From Bacteroides sp. (lineage in GTDB: Bacteria > Bacteroidota > Bacteroidia > Bacteroidales > Muribaculaceae), in the NCBI GenBank assembly GCA_014802325.1, contig JAAVCK010000010.1, positions 62,001-126,000 of the forward strand: a DNA stretch of 64,000 nucleotides. Direction: 5' to 3'. Made by a program: the position numbers and the translations under genes. How positions within the stretch are numbered: position 1 is the first letter of the stretch; every line of letters begins with the position of its first letter. The notes under the pieces were generated by a model. The model worked only from the letters and a program-made list of their open reading frames with translations, was not told the origin of the DNA and ran no database searches. Below, piece by piece: positions 1-8,227 of the stretch.

Positions 1-1
1 G

Positions 2-1438
2 GTATTCCTCGAAAGCGCATGCTTCCATCCTACGTGGGTGCGCAAGACAGCCCGCCGTCAGGGACTCAATACCGACGCATCGTTCCGCTTCGAGCGCGGA
101 GTTGACCCCAACGGTTGCATGTATGTGCTCAAACTCGCCGCTCTGATGGTGAAAGAGCTTGCCGGAGGCACTGTCACCGGCCCTGTGACCGACTACTACC
201 CCACTGTGGTCGAACCCGTGAAGGTAGAACTGACCTACGATTACATCAACGGCCTTATCGGCAAAGCCATCGAGCCTGACACCGTGGTGAAAATACTCGA
301 AAGTCTTGAAATGGCGGTAATAGACCGCACCGACACCGGACTGACCGTGGCCGTGCCCACGTATCGCGTGGATGTCACCCGACCCTGTGACGTAGTGGAA
401 GACCTGCTCCGCATCTATGGCTACAACAATGTGGAGATTTCCACCACACTCCACTCCTCGCTCTCGTTCAAGAGCCGTGAGGACGAAGACAATACGCTCC
501 GCAACCTCGTGTCGGAACAGATGACCGCACGCGGATTCAACGAAATACTCAACAACTCGCTTACCGCCGAAGCCTACTATACCGAACTCAAGCAATATCC
601 CGCCGATCACTGCGTGAAACTGCTCAACCCGCTGAGCAACGATCTCAACGTGATGCGTCAGACCCTCCTTTTCGGTGGTCTTGAATCCATAGCTCACAAC
701 GTCAACCGCAAGGCCCCTGACCTGATGATGTATGAGTTTGGCAACGTGTATTTCTTCAATCCCGCCGCCGAATCCACCGCCGAGCGTCCGCTGACACCCT
801 ACAGCGAGTCAGCTCGTCTGGCAGTGTGGATGACGGGGTCGATGAGTGCCGCCAACTGGGCACGCCCGGCATTGGAAGCAACATTCTTTGACCTCAAAGC
901 CGTGGTGGCCAATATTTTCTCACGTCTCGGCATATCCGCTCAGAGCCTCAAATTCACCCGAGGCGAAAGCGACATTTACTCGGCTTCGCTCGACATAGCC
1001 ACCCGTTCGGGCAAACATCTCGGCTCGATGGGCATCGTATCGCCCTCGCTGCTGCGACGCATGGACATCAAGGTGCCCGTGGTCTACGCCGAACTCAACT
1101 GGCACGAACTCGTAACGCTGGCTCTCAAACACACCGTCAGCTTCACCGCACTCCCCAAGACCATGCCCGTGAAGCGCGACCTGGCTCTGCTGGTCGACAA
1201 TGCCGTGACATTTGAGCAGATTCAGACCATCGTGGCCGAAAGCGAGCGCAAACTGCTGCGCGACGTGGTGCTTTTCGACGTATACGAGGGTAAAAATCTC
1301 CCTGTCGGCAAGAAGTCTTACGCCATATCCATGACGCTTCAGGACTACGAAAAGACTCTCAACGACAAGGCCATCGACGCCGTGATGAACAAGATAATCA
1401 AGAATCTCACCACCCGTCTGGGTGTCGAACTACGATAA
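2..1438 (+). CDS. pheT: Phenylalanine--tRNA ligase beta subunit, 3' part
   Basis: This is the C-terminal 478 residues of the beta chain of cytoplasmic phenylalanyl-tRNA synthetase, which with PheS charges tRNA-Phe. The frame is open from base 2, so the true start lies left of the window; the GTG at 38 is internal. Visible parts are the end of the B3/B4 editing region (SFRFERGVD), the B5 domain, the catalytically inactive synthetase-like core, and the FDX-ACB anticodon-binding domain over about the last 95 residues (from LPKTMPVKRDLALL). The protein ends cleanly with TAA. yebC follows after 39 nt on the same strand and is probably cotranscribed. The family call is secure; only the N-terminus is missing. 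Confidence 0.96.
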   Translation, partial: VFLESACFHPTWVRKTARRQGLNTDASFRFERGVDPNGCMYVLKLAALMVKELAGGTVTGPVTDYYPTVVEPVKVELTYDYINGLIGKAIEPDTVVKILESLEMAVIDRTDTGLTVAVPTYRVDVTRPCDVVEDLLRIYGYNNVEISTTLHSSLSFKSREDEDNTLRNLVSEQMTARGFNEILNNSLTAEAYYTELKQYPADHCVKLLNPLSNDLNVMRQTLLFGGLESIAHNVNRKAPDLMMYEFGNVYFFNPAAESTAERPLTPYSESARLAVWMTGSMSAANWARPALEATFFDLKAVVANIFSRLGISAQSLKFTRGESDIYSASLDIATRSGKHLGSMGIVSPSLLRRMDIKVPVVYAELNWHELVTLALKHTVSFTALPKTMPVKRDLALLVDNAVTFEQIQTIVAESERKLLRDVVLFDVYEGKNLPVGKKSYAISMTLQDYEKTLNDKAIDAVMNKIIKNLTTRLGVELR

Positions 1439-1477
1439 CCGCCTACAAGAAAAATATCATACAATTAATACTTCACT

Positions 1478-2221
1478 ATGGGAAGAGCATTTGAATACCG
1501 TAAAGCCCGCAAGCTCAAACGCTGGGGCAACATGTCACGAACATTCACCCGCATCGGTAAGGAAATCACCATCGCCGCCAAGGCCGGCGGTCCGGATCCT
1601 TCTACCAACCCCCGTCTGCGCGCTCTCATGCAGAACGCCAAGGCTGCCAACATGCCCAAGGACACCGTGGAACGCGCCATCAAAAAGGCTACCGACAAGG
1701 ACGCCGGCGACTACAAGGAAATCGTATATGAAGGATACGGCCCCTTCGGCATCGCGATATTCGTAGAGGCTGCCACCGACAATAACACCCGCACCGTGGC
1801 CAACGTCCGCTCGTATTTCAACAAACACGGCGGCTCGCTCGGCACTCAGGGCTCACTCACTTTCCTCTTTGACCACAAGTCCGTATTCAAGATCAAACCC
1901 AAAGACGGCGTGAGCCTCGATGATCTCGAACTCGAACTCATTGACTACGGCGTAGACGAACTCGGCCACGATGAAGACGAGGAAGGCAACGAGCAGATCG
2001 TGCTCTACGGCGCGTTTGAGGAGTATTCCAACATTCAGAAGTATCTTGAAGACAATGGATTCGAGATCATCAGCTCTGAATTTGAGCGTATCCCCAACGA
2101 CCTGAAAGACGTCACTCCTGAACAGCGCGAGGCCGTCAACAAACTCCTCGAAAAAATCGAGGAAGACGAGGACGTGCAAAACGTATTCCACAACATGAAG
2201 GAAGCCGACGACGAGGAATAA
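1478..2221 (+). CDS. yebC: YebC/PmpR family protein (TACO1-like)
   Basis: A 247-residue member of the YebC/TACO1 family, members of which have been described as DNA-binding regulators and as translation factors that relieve ribosome stalling at proline stretches. The N-terminus GRAFEYRKARKLKRW corresponds to the family's hallmark start; the middle carries the conserved KKAT and YEGYGPFG stretches. Length matches the usual 240-250 residues. The C-terminus is very acidic (DEDV and EADDEE). It lies 39 nt after pheT and is closed by a hairpin with a T run at 2247-2290. Family identity is clear; which of the two proposed roles applies here cannot be read from sequence. Confidence 0.95.
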   Translation: MGRAFEYRKARKLKRWGNMSRTFTRIGKEITIAAKAGGPDPSTNPRLRALMQNAKAANMPKDTVERAIKKATDKDAGDYKEIVYEGYGPFGIAIFVEAATDNNTRTVANVRSYFNKHGGSLGTQGSLTFLFDHKSVFKIKPKDGVSLDDLELELIDYGVDELGHDEDEEGNEQIVLYGAFEEYSNIQKYLEDNGFEIISSEFERIPNDLKDVTPEQREAVNKLLEKIEEDEDVQNVFHNMKEADDEE

Positions 2222-2246
2222 ATCATCGTCGATGCCATAACTCATC

Positions 2247-2290
2247 ATCAGGCGGCGCACCGACACCACGGAGCGCCGCTGATTTTTTTT
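2247..2290 (+). terminator. Rho-independent terminator after yebC
   Basis: ATCAgGCGGCGC at 2247-2258 pairs with GCGCCGCTGAT at 2273-2283, with one bulged base, and is followed by eight T residues. It ends the pheT-yebC transcript just before the adenosyltransferase gene. Confidence 0.85.
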
Positions 2291-2310
2291 CACTAAAGCT
2301 TAATAATGAT

Positions 2311-2877
2311 ATGAAAAAAAGTAATCTGTACACACGCGGAGGCGACCGCGGAACCACCTCGCTCGTGGGCGGAGAACGCGTCAGAAAAAACGATGTGAGA
2401 GTGGAAGCCTACGGCACTGTCGACGAGCTCAACGCCGTCATAGGCCTGCTTATGGCCGAATGTAAGCCTATCGACCCCGAAGCCGCTTCGCAACTCGAAA
2501 ACATCTCGGCCCGACTGTTTGACCTGGGTAGCTACCTCGCTTCGATCGGCACCGACGGCGCCCGACTCCCGGCTCCTTCGGCTGCAAGCATAGCCGCACT
2601 TGAAGCGCAGATTGACTCCGTTGACGCCTCCACCCCTCCATTCCGGTGCTTTCTGCTCCCGGGCGGTCATCACGCCGCAGCGCAGGCCCACGTGGCCCGC
2701 ACCATATGCCGCCGGGCAGAGCGTCGTTTGCTCGACGTGGCCGATGCCGGATACCCTCTCGAATCCACTGCTCTTGAGTGGATCAACCGCCTGAGCGATT
2801 ACCTTTTCGCACTGTCCCGATACCTCAATCACGCCACTTCTACCCCCGAAATTGAGTGGAAAAGGAGCGATCTATAA
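2311..2877 (+). CDS. Cob(I)alamin adenosyltransferase, PduO/MMAB type
   Basis: A 188-residue ATP:cob(I)alamin adenosyltransferase that makes the 5'-deoxyadenosylcobalamin used by methylmalonyl-CoA mutase. Seen in the sequence: the N-terminal TRGGDRGTTSL nucleotide-binding stretch, VDELNAVIGLL, the RTICRRAERR helix containing the family's ATP-contacting arginines, and the C-terminal NRLSDYLFALSRYLN. Length is normal for the family. It stands alone between a terminator and a long gene-free region. Its functional partner meaB is about 60 kb away at the other end of the window. PduO-type is assigned because these motifs differ from CobA and EutT types. Confidence 0.93.
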   Translation: MKKSNLYTRGGDRGTTSLVGGERVRKNDVRVEAYGTVDELNAVIGLLMAECKPIDPEAASQLENISARLFDLGSYLASIGTDGARLPAPSAASIAALEAQIDSVDASTPPFRCFLLPGGHHAAAQAHVARTICRRAERRLLDVADAGYPLESTALEWINRLSDYLFALSRYLNHATSTPEIEWKRSDL

Positions 2878-2905
2878 AAATATTTCAACTTTTTTCGTGA
2901 ATTTA

Positions 2906-2936
2906 TTTGGAATTATTAGATTTTTAGTTAAATTTG
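2906..2936 (+). promoter_or_regulatory. Consensus Bacteroidetes promoter with no ORF downstream
   Basis: TTTG at 2906-2909, a 19-nt spacer and TAAATTTG at 2929-2936 match the Bacteroidetes sigma-ABfr consensus exactly. Transcription would begin near 2943. No open frame of useful length follows on this strand for about 900 nt, so the product is probably a non-coding RNA. Confidence 0.6.
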
Positions 2937-2942
2937 CGAATA

Positions 2943-3300
2943 GTTCACAGGGCGAAATTTCGACCTGCACGACTCTCGGACTAAAAATATAATAGCAATT
3001 ACAATAATACGCACGAAAAGTATGAACTTCAAAAATTCTTCTGCACCAATTCAGTTGCCGCAGGTTTGCCGAAAATCCGCGGCGCTGATGCAGTAGTTAA
3101 ACTCGATCTATCCTTTATCTGATTTCGGCTCACGCACAAAGTTTGAGAAAATCTAAGAGAGCCGCAAAGGCCACCCCAGGCGATAGTCATTCACAGCACT
3201 CATTCTCTTATCTCCTGATTATCGCTCGGGGGCAGCCTATGGATAGGGTATCGATCAGAATAAAATCGGGTCAGTAGATATTTATGGTGGATGCTGATGG
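2943..3300 (+). ncRNA. Candidate non-coding RNA, class unknown
   Basis: Sequence downstream of the perfect promoter at 2906-2936. It contains several self-complementary segments, for example CGAAATTTCG near 2953, GCCGC/GCGGC around 3058-3085, CGGCTC/GAGCCG around 3126-3163 and GCGATA/TATCGC around 3180-3227. I compared it with features expected of tmRNA (tag frame, T arm, 3' CCA), RNase P RNA and SRP RNA and recognised none. The 3' end is not defined; the boundary given is a guess. A decayed gene is the main alternative. Confidence 0.35.
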
Positions 3301-3364
3301 AAAAATATGGGTCATCGGATTTTTCGGGTTGGTCGCTAAATGAGGACAGATACATTAATTAGTA

Positions 3365-3561
3365 AAGCCACGGAGTGGCTGTGATTTGGTTAACCCCGGG
3401 TGCTTGTCACCCGGGGTATCCGTCTGCAAGACTCACAACCGCGGAGCGGTTGCACAATCGGCGCACTTTTGTTCAACCACTCCGTGGTTGGTATTTCATG
3501 TTACTATATGCCCCGGGTGACAAGCACCCGGGGTTAACATTGTCAAGCCACTCCGTGGCTT
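3365..3561. repeat. Nested palindromic hairpin array (copy A)
   Basis: Three pairs of arms sit symmetrically around one centre. The outer pair is GCCACGGAGTGGC at 3367-3379 and its reverse complement at 3547-3559. The middle pair is 31 nt long at 3389-3419 and 3508-3538 with one mismatch, and each arm is itself a hairpin (CCCCGGGTG...CACCCGGGG). The inner pair is CAACCGCGGAGCGGTTG at 3436-3452 and CAACCACTCCGTGGTTG at 3474-3490. Each module is a small stem closed by a GGA or TCC loop. It does not encode a protein. A similar design is seen at 12831-13130. Confidence 0.85.
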
Positions 3562-3705
3562 ATGTCATCTCCCACTGTAACCTGTAGGTGTGCTTCGCAG
3601 GAGCACCCGGCCGAGCAAAATGGTAATTTTATCGCCGCAGTCGCGCACCATCATCCCCCGGACGCTCCCCCGTGAGCGTCCTTACAGATCCATCAAAAAA
3701 ACATG

Positions 3706-3726
3706 AATCATGAATCATAAATCATG
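3706..3726. repeat. Heptamer tandem repeat AATCATR, three units
   Basis: Units AATCATG, AATCATA and AATCATG occur in direct succession. The same unit repeats ten times at 27611-27680, about 24 kb away. Confidence 0.8.
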
Positions 3727-3874
3727 AATTAAAAAGGAATCGTCCCCGCACGTACGGACTCAATAGATACGGCAGAGCCGCTCCGGAATAGAGCGGCTCT
3801 GCCGTGATAATGTGATGTCCTCGCGGATTTTGGAGAGATTAGGGATTGATTGGTGTTTATATATCTAAGCGGGA

Positions 3875-4693
3875 TTATTTGCGGCGTTTTGAAGTGGAGC
3901 GTTTCTTCTTCGAAGAAGCGTAAGTGCGTTTTGAAGCCTTTGCCTTGGGAGCCTTGGTGGTCACACCGTGCACAGCTTTATTGAAAGTAAACACATCGCG
4001 AAGCACGGTCTTGTTTTCAAAGTCGATGATTTCAGAAGGATTGATGGCGCGGCCGAGGTAGCGGGTCTCGAAGTGGAGGTGAGGACCGGTGCTACGGCCG
4101 GTATTGCCGCCAAGAGCTATAGGCTCACCGGCTTTCACATACTGATTAGGCTTCACGAGAGTGCGGCTGAGGTGACCGTAGACGGTCTCAAGACCGTTTT
4201 CGTGGCGAATCACTACGTAGTGACCGTAACCCTTGCGTTCGTAACGTGTGAGGCGGACTTTACCTGAGAAGGCGGCGCGCACGGTATCGCCTACATGGAG
4301 TGCGAGATCAATACCCTTGTGATTGCGGCCGAAGCGGGGACGGTAGCCATAGTTGGAGGTGACAATACCCTGGATAGGAGCTACATATTCCGAAACATCG
4401 ATATCCTTACGTTCGGGGATTTCCACTGAATTTCCGTAGGGGTCTACGGCCTGCGAGTCCCAGCAGGTGGTGAATATCTCATTGTCGAGCATATTCTCGC
4501 GCTCCTTGATGTCGCGCATCAGTCGCGAATTGTTTTCGATTTTAAAGGGGCTTGATGAGGCGTCCTGCGAGGCAAGCAGCTTGGAGTGCTGCGAATTATG
4601 TCCGGCGGGGAGCTGACGCTGAGCCATTGCGGGCGTAGCCGACATTACGGATAGGGCGACAGCTATAAGAGAGGTAATTTTAATAAGTTTCAT
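3875..4693 (-). CDS. Secreted M23 (LytM) family metallopeptidase
   Basis: A 272-residue envelope peptidase expected to cut peptidoglycan cross-links or to activate other amidases. Residues 1-24 form a signal peptide ending AMA. The M23 domain spans about residues 105-220, with zinc ligands His125 and Asp129 in NHKGID, the HxH pair His205/His207 in GPHLHFE, and the GNTGRSTG stretch before it. All expected metal ligands are present, so it should be active. The last 26 residues are extremely rich in Lys, Arg and Ser, an unusual basic tail that could bind anionic polymers or nucleic acid. It lies downstream of ndk on the same strand, separated by 51 nt. Confidence 0.92.
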   Translation of the reverse strand: MKLIKITSLIAVALSVMSATPAMAQRQLPAGHNSQHSKLLASQDASSSPFKIENNSRLMRDIKERENMLDNEIFTTCWDSQAVDPYGNSVEIPERKDIDVSEYVAPIQGIVTSNYGYRPRFGRNHKGIDLALHVGDTVRAAFSGKVRLTRYERKGYGHYVVIRHENGLETVYGHLSRTLVKPNQYVKAGEPIALGGNTGRSTGPHLHFETRYLGRAINPSEIIDFENKTVLRDVFTFNKAVHGVTTKAPKAKASKRTYASSKKKRSTSKRRK

Positions 4694-4744
4694 CAGTTAC
4701 TTAGGTTTTTTGAAGTCGAGGAGATGATTATAATGGGCTGCGGA

Positions 4745-5203
4745 TCATTCCGACGGGCCGTTGATGTATTTCATGGTAACGGGAAGATAATCGAAAATCT
4801 CACCGGGGGTGAAGAATCGCTTGATTTCGGCAGCGGCGTCTTCGGGCGAAGACGATGCGTGGATAATATTTTCCTGATTGCTCATGGCGAAGTCGCCGCG
4901 AATAGTTCCCGGTGCGGCCTGACGGCCATTGGTGGCACCTGTCATGAGTCTTACCACGCTGATAGCTTCTTTGCCTGACAGCACGGCTACAATAACCGGC
5001 GATGCAGTCATCGACGAAAGTATTTCATGGAAGAAAGGCTTGTCGGTGAGGTGGGCGTAATGCTCACGCAGAAGCTCCTCGCTGAGGTTCATCATCTTCA
5101 TCGCTGATATCACCAGACCTTTACGCTCGAAGCGGGCTATTATTTCGCCCACAAGGCCACGCTCTATGGCCGATGGTTTGAAGATGATTAAGGTTTGCTC
5201 CAT
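4745..5203 (-). CDS. ndk: Nucleoside diphosphate kinase
   Basis: A 152-residue nucleoside diphosphate kinase that transfers the gamma phosphate from ATP to other NDPs through a phosphohistidine. The N-terminus MEQTLIIFKPSAIERG fits the family KPD/KPxA start, GATNGRQAAPGTIRGDF holds nucleotide-contacting residues, and His115 in NIIHASSS is the catalytic histidine (the common form is NxxHGSDS, so the Gly and Asp are replaced). Length is normal for the longer bacterial form. A minus-strand -7 element (TACATTTG, at 5251-5258 on the plus strand as CAAATGTA) lies 48 nt upstream. The M23 gene downstream may share the transcript. Confidence 0.95.
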   Translation of the reverse strand: MEQTLIIFKPSAIERGLVGEIIARFERKGLVISAMKMMNLSEELLREHYAHLTDKPFFHEILSSMTASPVIVAVLSGKEAISVVRLMTGATNGRQAAPGTIRGDFAMSNQENIIHASSSPEDAAAEIKRFFTPGEIFDYLPVTMKYINGPSE

Positions 5204-5250
5204 CTGAGGGATATTTAAGATTATTTTACAGTTACCGTTTGTTATTGCTC

Positions 5251-5258
5251 AAATGTAG
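5251..5258 (-). promoter_or_regulatory. -7 element of the ndk promoter
   Basis: Read on the minus strand, TACATTTG matches TAnnTTTG, 48 nt upstream of the ndk start. No clear -33 TTTG is visible. Confidence 0.45.
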
Positions 5259-5515
5259 TAATTTTGAGCGGCTTGACGAAATTTTTTAAGGATAAAATTT
5301 GTAAACGCCGTGCTAAAATATGCAAAGCACCGACTTAATCCACTGATTATCAAGATGCGAAAATTATCTATTTTTTTCATATTTTTTCGCCGGATTGCGC
5401 TGTGACAGGATCGTAACAGTTAAATTATCGTTAATTATTGTAATTATTTTTCTGAATATTTTAACACTCTCAGCTTATCAGCGCGTACCTTATACTATAA
5501 ATCAGCAAAATACGT

Positions 5516-5523
5516 TATCTTTG
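5516..5523 (+). promoter_or_regulatory. -7 element of the ribE promoter
   Basis: TATCTTTG matches TAnnTTTG and lies 52 nt before the ribE start in an AT-rich region. A -33 element is not evident. Confidence 0.4.
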
Positions 5524-5575
5524 TATAGGAATTACATCATCCGATTCAAAGACTATAAAAAAATAAGATATACAT

Positions 5576-6184
5576 ATGTTTTCAGGAATAGTAGAAGAAG
5601 CCGCGCGCGTAGCGGCCGTAAGAGAGAACAACGGTAATATCGACATCGACGTGAAGTGCTCGTTTGTCGACGAACTCACCATCGACCAGAGCGTGGCTCA
5701 CAATGGCGTGTGCCTCACCGTGGTGTCGCTCAATACCGACGGCACATACACCGTGACCGCTATCCGCGAGACACTCGACCGCTCCAACCTCGGCGCACTC
5801 ATCCCCGGCTCGCTCGTCAACCTTGAGCGCAGCATGAAACTCGACGGTCGTCTCGACGGCCACATCGTGCAGGGCCATGTCGACACCACCGCCGTATGCG
5901 AAAGCATCACCGAAGTCGACGGCAGCTCATATTTCCGCTTCCGCTATGATATAGACCCCGCTATGGCGGCCAAGGGCTATGTGACGGTAGAGAAAGGCTC
6001 GGTGACCGTCAACGGTGTAAGCCTCACCGTGTGCGACAGCGACCGCGACGCCTTCTCGGTAGCCATCATCCCTTACACCATGGAGCACACCAATTTCCAT
6101 GCCATCCGCCCCGGCGACCGCGTCAACATCGAATTTGACATCATAGGCAAATACCTTGCCCGCCTCAACGAATTCAAAGCCTGA
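5576..6184 (+). CDS. ribE: Riboflavin synthase, alpha subunit
   Basis: A 202-residue riboflavin synthase that dismutates two molecules of 6,7-dimethyl-8-ribityllumazine to riboflavin and a pyrimidine product. It shows the internal duplication expected of the family: an N-terminal lumazine-binding barrel starting MFSGIVEEAA with NGVCLTVV, and a second barrel with NGVSLTVC, plus the LDGHIVQGHVD linker. The C-terminus KYLARLNEF supplies the trimerisation helix. It is a single gene here with no other rib genes nearby. Confidence 0.96.
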   Translation: MFSGIVEEAARVAAVRENNGNIDIDVKCSFVDELTIDQSVAHNGVCLTVVSLNTDGTYTVTAIRETLDRSNLGALIPGSLVNLERSMKLDGRLDGHIVQGHVDTTAVCESITEVDGSSYFRFRYDIDPAMAAKGYVTVEKGSVTVNGVSLTVCDSDRDAFSVAIIPYTMEHTNFHAIRPGDRVNIEFDIIGKYLARLNEFKA

Positions 6185-6283
6185 ACCATTCAATATTCTG
6201 AAACGTTAGACTTTATATGACAGGCTCCGCCACGGTGCCGCAAGTCGGTGCGCACATTCTTTTAATAATTTTTATTAAAAATA

Positions 6284-6316
6284 TTGCTCAGCCCGGCGAA
6301 AATCTCGCTAACTTTG
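6284..6316 (+). promoter_or_regulatory. Promoter of the FKBP gene pair
   Basis: TTG at 6284-6286, 22 nt spacer, TAACTTTG at 6309-6316, about 60 nt before the first FKBP start. A good Bacteroidetes -7 with a partial -33. Confidence 0.5.
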
Positions 6317-6376
6317 CACCGTGATAAGCCCGCCTGAAAAGCACAGGTTTAACACAATCAAATTAAGAATAAAGAC

Positions 6377-6997
6377 ATGGAACAGAAACTTGACCGTATC
6401 AGCTATGCTCTCGGACTGAGCATGGGCAACAATTTCAAGGCATCGGGCATAACCGAACTCAACGTGAAAGACTTTGCCGACGGTGTAGCCGCCGTATTCT
6501 ACGGCTCACAGCCCAAAATGACATATGATGAAGCCAAGGCCGAAATTCAGGCTTACTTCACCGAAATGCAGAAAAAGCAGGAAGCCGCAGCAGCCGAAAT
6601 GTCGGCCGTCAACGAGAAAGCCGGCAAGGAATTCCTCGAAGAAAACGGCAAGCGCGCCGAAGTACACATCACACCCTCGGGACTTCAGTATGAAGTACTT
6701 ACCGAAGGCAACGGTCCCAAGCCTACCGCTCAGGACCGCGTGGAAGTACACTACACCGGCAAGCTCATCGACGGCACCGTATTTGACTCGTCGGTAGAGC
6801 GCGGCGCTCCCGCCACATTCGGCGTGACCCAGGTCATACCCGGATGGGTCGAAGCACTCCAGATGATGCCCGAAGGCTCAAAGTGGCGTCTATTCATCCC
6901 TTCACAGCTCGCCTATGGTCCTCAGGGCGCAGGCGGCGTAATCGGCCCCAACTCCACACTCATATTTGACGTAGAACTGCTCAAGGTAGTGAAATAA
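6377..6997 (+). CDS. FKBP-type peptidyl-prolyl isomerase
   Basis: A 206-residue prolyl isomerase that speeds cis-trans isomerisation in folding proteins. Residues 1-95 form the helical FKBP N-terminal dimerisation domain (MEQKLDRISYALGLSMG), residues 60-80 look like a charged coiled coil, and residues about 115-206 form the FKBP fold (VEVHYTGKLIDGTVFDSS, IPGWVEALQMM, LAYG, LIFDVELL). There is no signal peptide, so it should be cytoplasmic, unlike the next gene, a lipoprotein FKBP 53 nt downstream. The two probably form an operon that arose by duplication. Confidence 0.94.
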   Translation: MEQKLDRISYALGLSMGNNFKASGITELNVKDFADGVAAVFYGSQPKMTYDEAKAEIQAYFTEMQKKQEAAAAEMSAVNEKAGKEFLEENGKRAEVHITPSGLQYEVLTEGNGPKPTAQDRVEVHYTGKLIDGTVFDSSVERGAPATFGVTQVIPGWVEALQMMPEGSKWRLFIPSQLAYGPQGAGGVIGPNSTLIFDVELLKVVK

Positions 6998-7050
6998 TCC
7001 ATCCCGTACTCAACATTATCAAAAAATACAAGTAACACACTTAACAAATC

Positions 7051-7938
7051 ATGAAGAAAATCCTCTTAGCGTGCGGAGCAGCCGCTCTGGCGCTCTCGAT
7101 CGCATCATGCGACTCCTCTAAGAAATCAGCCGGAAACGACGAACTCGCCGCCCTCGGCGACTCACTCTCTACCGTAGCCGGTGAGGCCAACGGCTCCACA
7201 TGGCTCATGCAATATAAGCAAGTGCCCGCCGACGAGCGCTCGAAATTCAGCAAATCAGGTATCATCAAAGGCGTTGAGACAATGGTGCTCGCCGACACTA
7301 CCGACCAGGGATTCCTCGTAGGTATCAATATCGGCCAGCAGCTCATGCAGAATCTCTACCGTCTCGAAGCAGCCGGTGTGCCCGTTGACCGCAAGGCATT
7401 CATGGCCGAATTCAAGAAAGCATTCAACGGCGACTCCGTATCAGAGCAGCAGATGATGCTCCTTCAGGGCAAATTCTCTGAAATGAGCCGTCGCGCCATG
7501 CAGCTTGCCGAAGAAAAGAAAGAAGCAGCTGCTGCCGAAACCCCCGAAGCCAAGGCCAATATCGAGGCCGGTGAAAAATACATCACCGCAGCTAAGGCTG
7601 AAGACCCCGCTATCGTGACCACTCCCTCGGGACTCAACTACAAGGTTGTCAAGGAAGGTGAAGGCGCACAGGTCGGTGCCAAAGGTCGCGCTGTAGTCAA
7701 CTATAAGGGCAAACTCGTTGACGGCACTGAATTTGACGCAGGCGAAGGCGCCCGCTTCTCTACCGCCAACGTGATCCCCGGCTTCGCCGAAGGTCTCGCC
7801 ATGATGCAGAAGGGTGGCGTATACACCCTCATCATCCCCGCCGATCTCGGCTACGGCAGCAAGTCGATGGGTACCATTCCTCCCATGTCCACTCTCATCT
7901 TTGAAGTGGAAGTGGTCGACGTAGAGCCCGCCGAATAA
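7051..7938 (+). CDS. FKBP-type peptidyl-prolyl isomerase, lipoprotein
   Basis: A 295-residue envelope prolyl isomerase of the FkpA/Mip architecture. The signal peptide ends in the lipobox SIASC with Cys20 as the lipidation site. Residues about 45-180 form a long helical dimerisation domain rich in Ala, Glu and Lys. The FKBP domain occupies about residues 200-292 (VNYKGKLVDGTEFD, IPGFAEGLAMM, LGYG, LIFEVEVVD). A perfect 14-bp terminator stem follows at 7981-8032. It pairs with the cytoplasmic FKBP gene upstream, so the two products would serve the two sides of the inner membrane. Confidence 0.94.
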   Translation: MKKILLACGAAALALSIASCDSSKKSAGNDELAALGDSLSTVAGEANGSTWLMQYKQVPADERSKFSKSGIIKGVETMVLADTTDQGFLVGINIGQQLMQNLYRLEAAGVPVDRKAFMAEFKKAFNGDSVSEQQMMLLQGKFSEMSRRAMQLAEEKKEAAAAETPEAKANIEAGEKYITAAKAEDPAIVTTPSGLNYKVVKEGEGAQVGAKGRAVVNYKGKLVDGTEFDAGEGARFSTANVIPGFAEGLAMMQKGGVYTLIIPADLGYGSKSMGTIPPMSTLIFEVEVVDVEPAE

Positions 7939-7980
7939 TATCCGGAGACTCTGACCGGATTCAGAATCCTTACGCTACAA

Positions 7981-8032
7981 GCGACGCATATACCCTCCGC
8001 CCACGCCGGGTGAGTCACGGTATATGCGTCGC
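7981..8032 (+). terminator. Terminator hairpin after the FKBP pair
   Basis: GCGACGCATATACC at 7981-7994 is perfectly complementary to 8019-8032, giving a 14-bp stem with a 24-nt loop. There is no T run, so it may act as a transcript-end or stabilising hairpin. Confidence 0.6.
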
Positions 8033-8090
8033 CAATAGTATACACCGGGCACAAGTTATTAACATTTCAGCCATTTTGCGACCCGATTAG

Positions 8091-8121
8091 TTGTATCGGC
8101 CGCAAAATATGTTTACCTTTG
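8091..8121 (+). promoter_or_regulatory. Promoter of greA
   Basis: TTG at 8091-8093, 20 nt spacer, TACCTTTG at 8114-8121; the greA start is 107 nt further on, leaving a leader of about 100 nt. Confidence 0.6.
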
Positions 8122-8227
8122 CACTCAGGTTATACATTCATTCTTTTCATTAGAGTCTCGTAGCACCATGCAGCGAGATTCTATCTTTTATAGTTTACTC
8201 ACTCTCTAAAACCAATATTTTTATACC

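Larger units (their letters stand above)
3301..3874. other. Gene-free region with hairpin array and heptamer repeat
   Basis: No coding sequence was found. It holds the nested palindrome array at 3365-3561, a separate hairpin GGACGCTC/GAGCGTCC near 3659-3680, and three copies of the 7-nt unit AATCATR at 3706-3726. A further short inverted repeat, GCAGAGCCGCTC with GAGCGGCTCTGC, lies around 3773-3803 and could terminate the M23 peptidase transcript coming from the right. Confidence 0.6.
5204..5575. other. Divergent intergenic region between ndk and ribE
   Basis: 372 AT-rich nt between two divergent genes. It holds the minus-strand -7 element for ndk at 5251-5258 and a plus-strand -7 element TATCTTTG at 5516-5523 for ribE. 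No hairpin typical of an FMN riboswitch was recognised. Confidence 0.5.

Noticed and set aside
2943-3300. tmRNA, RNase P RNA or SRP RNA downstream of the orphan promoter
   Set aside because: No tag-peptide frame, T arm or CCA end, no P4-type conserved blocks and no SRP apical loop were found.
3375-3587. 70-codon frame over the hairpin array
   Set aside because: It is composed of the palindromic repeats themselves and has no coding character.
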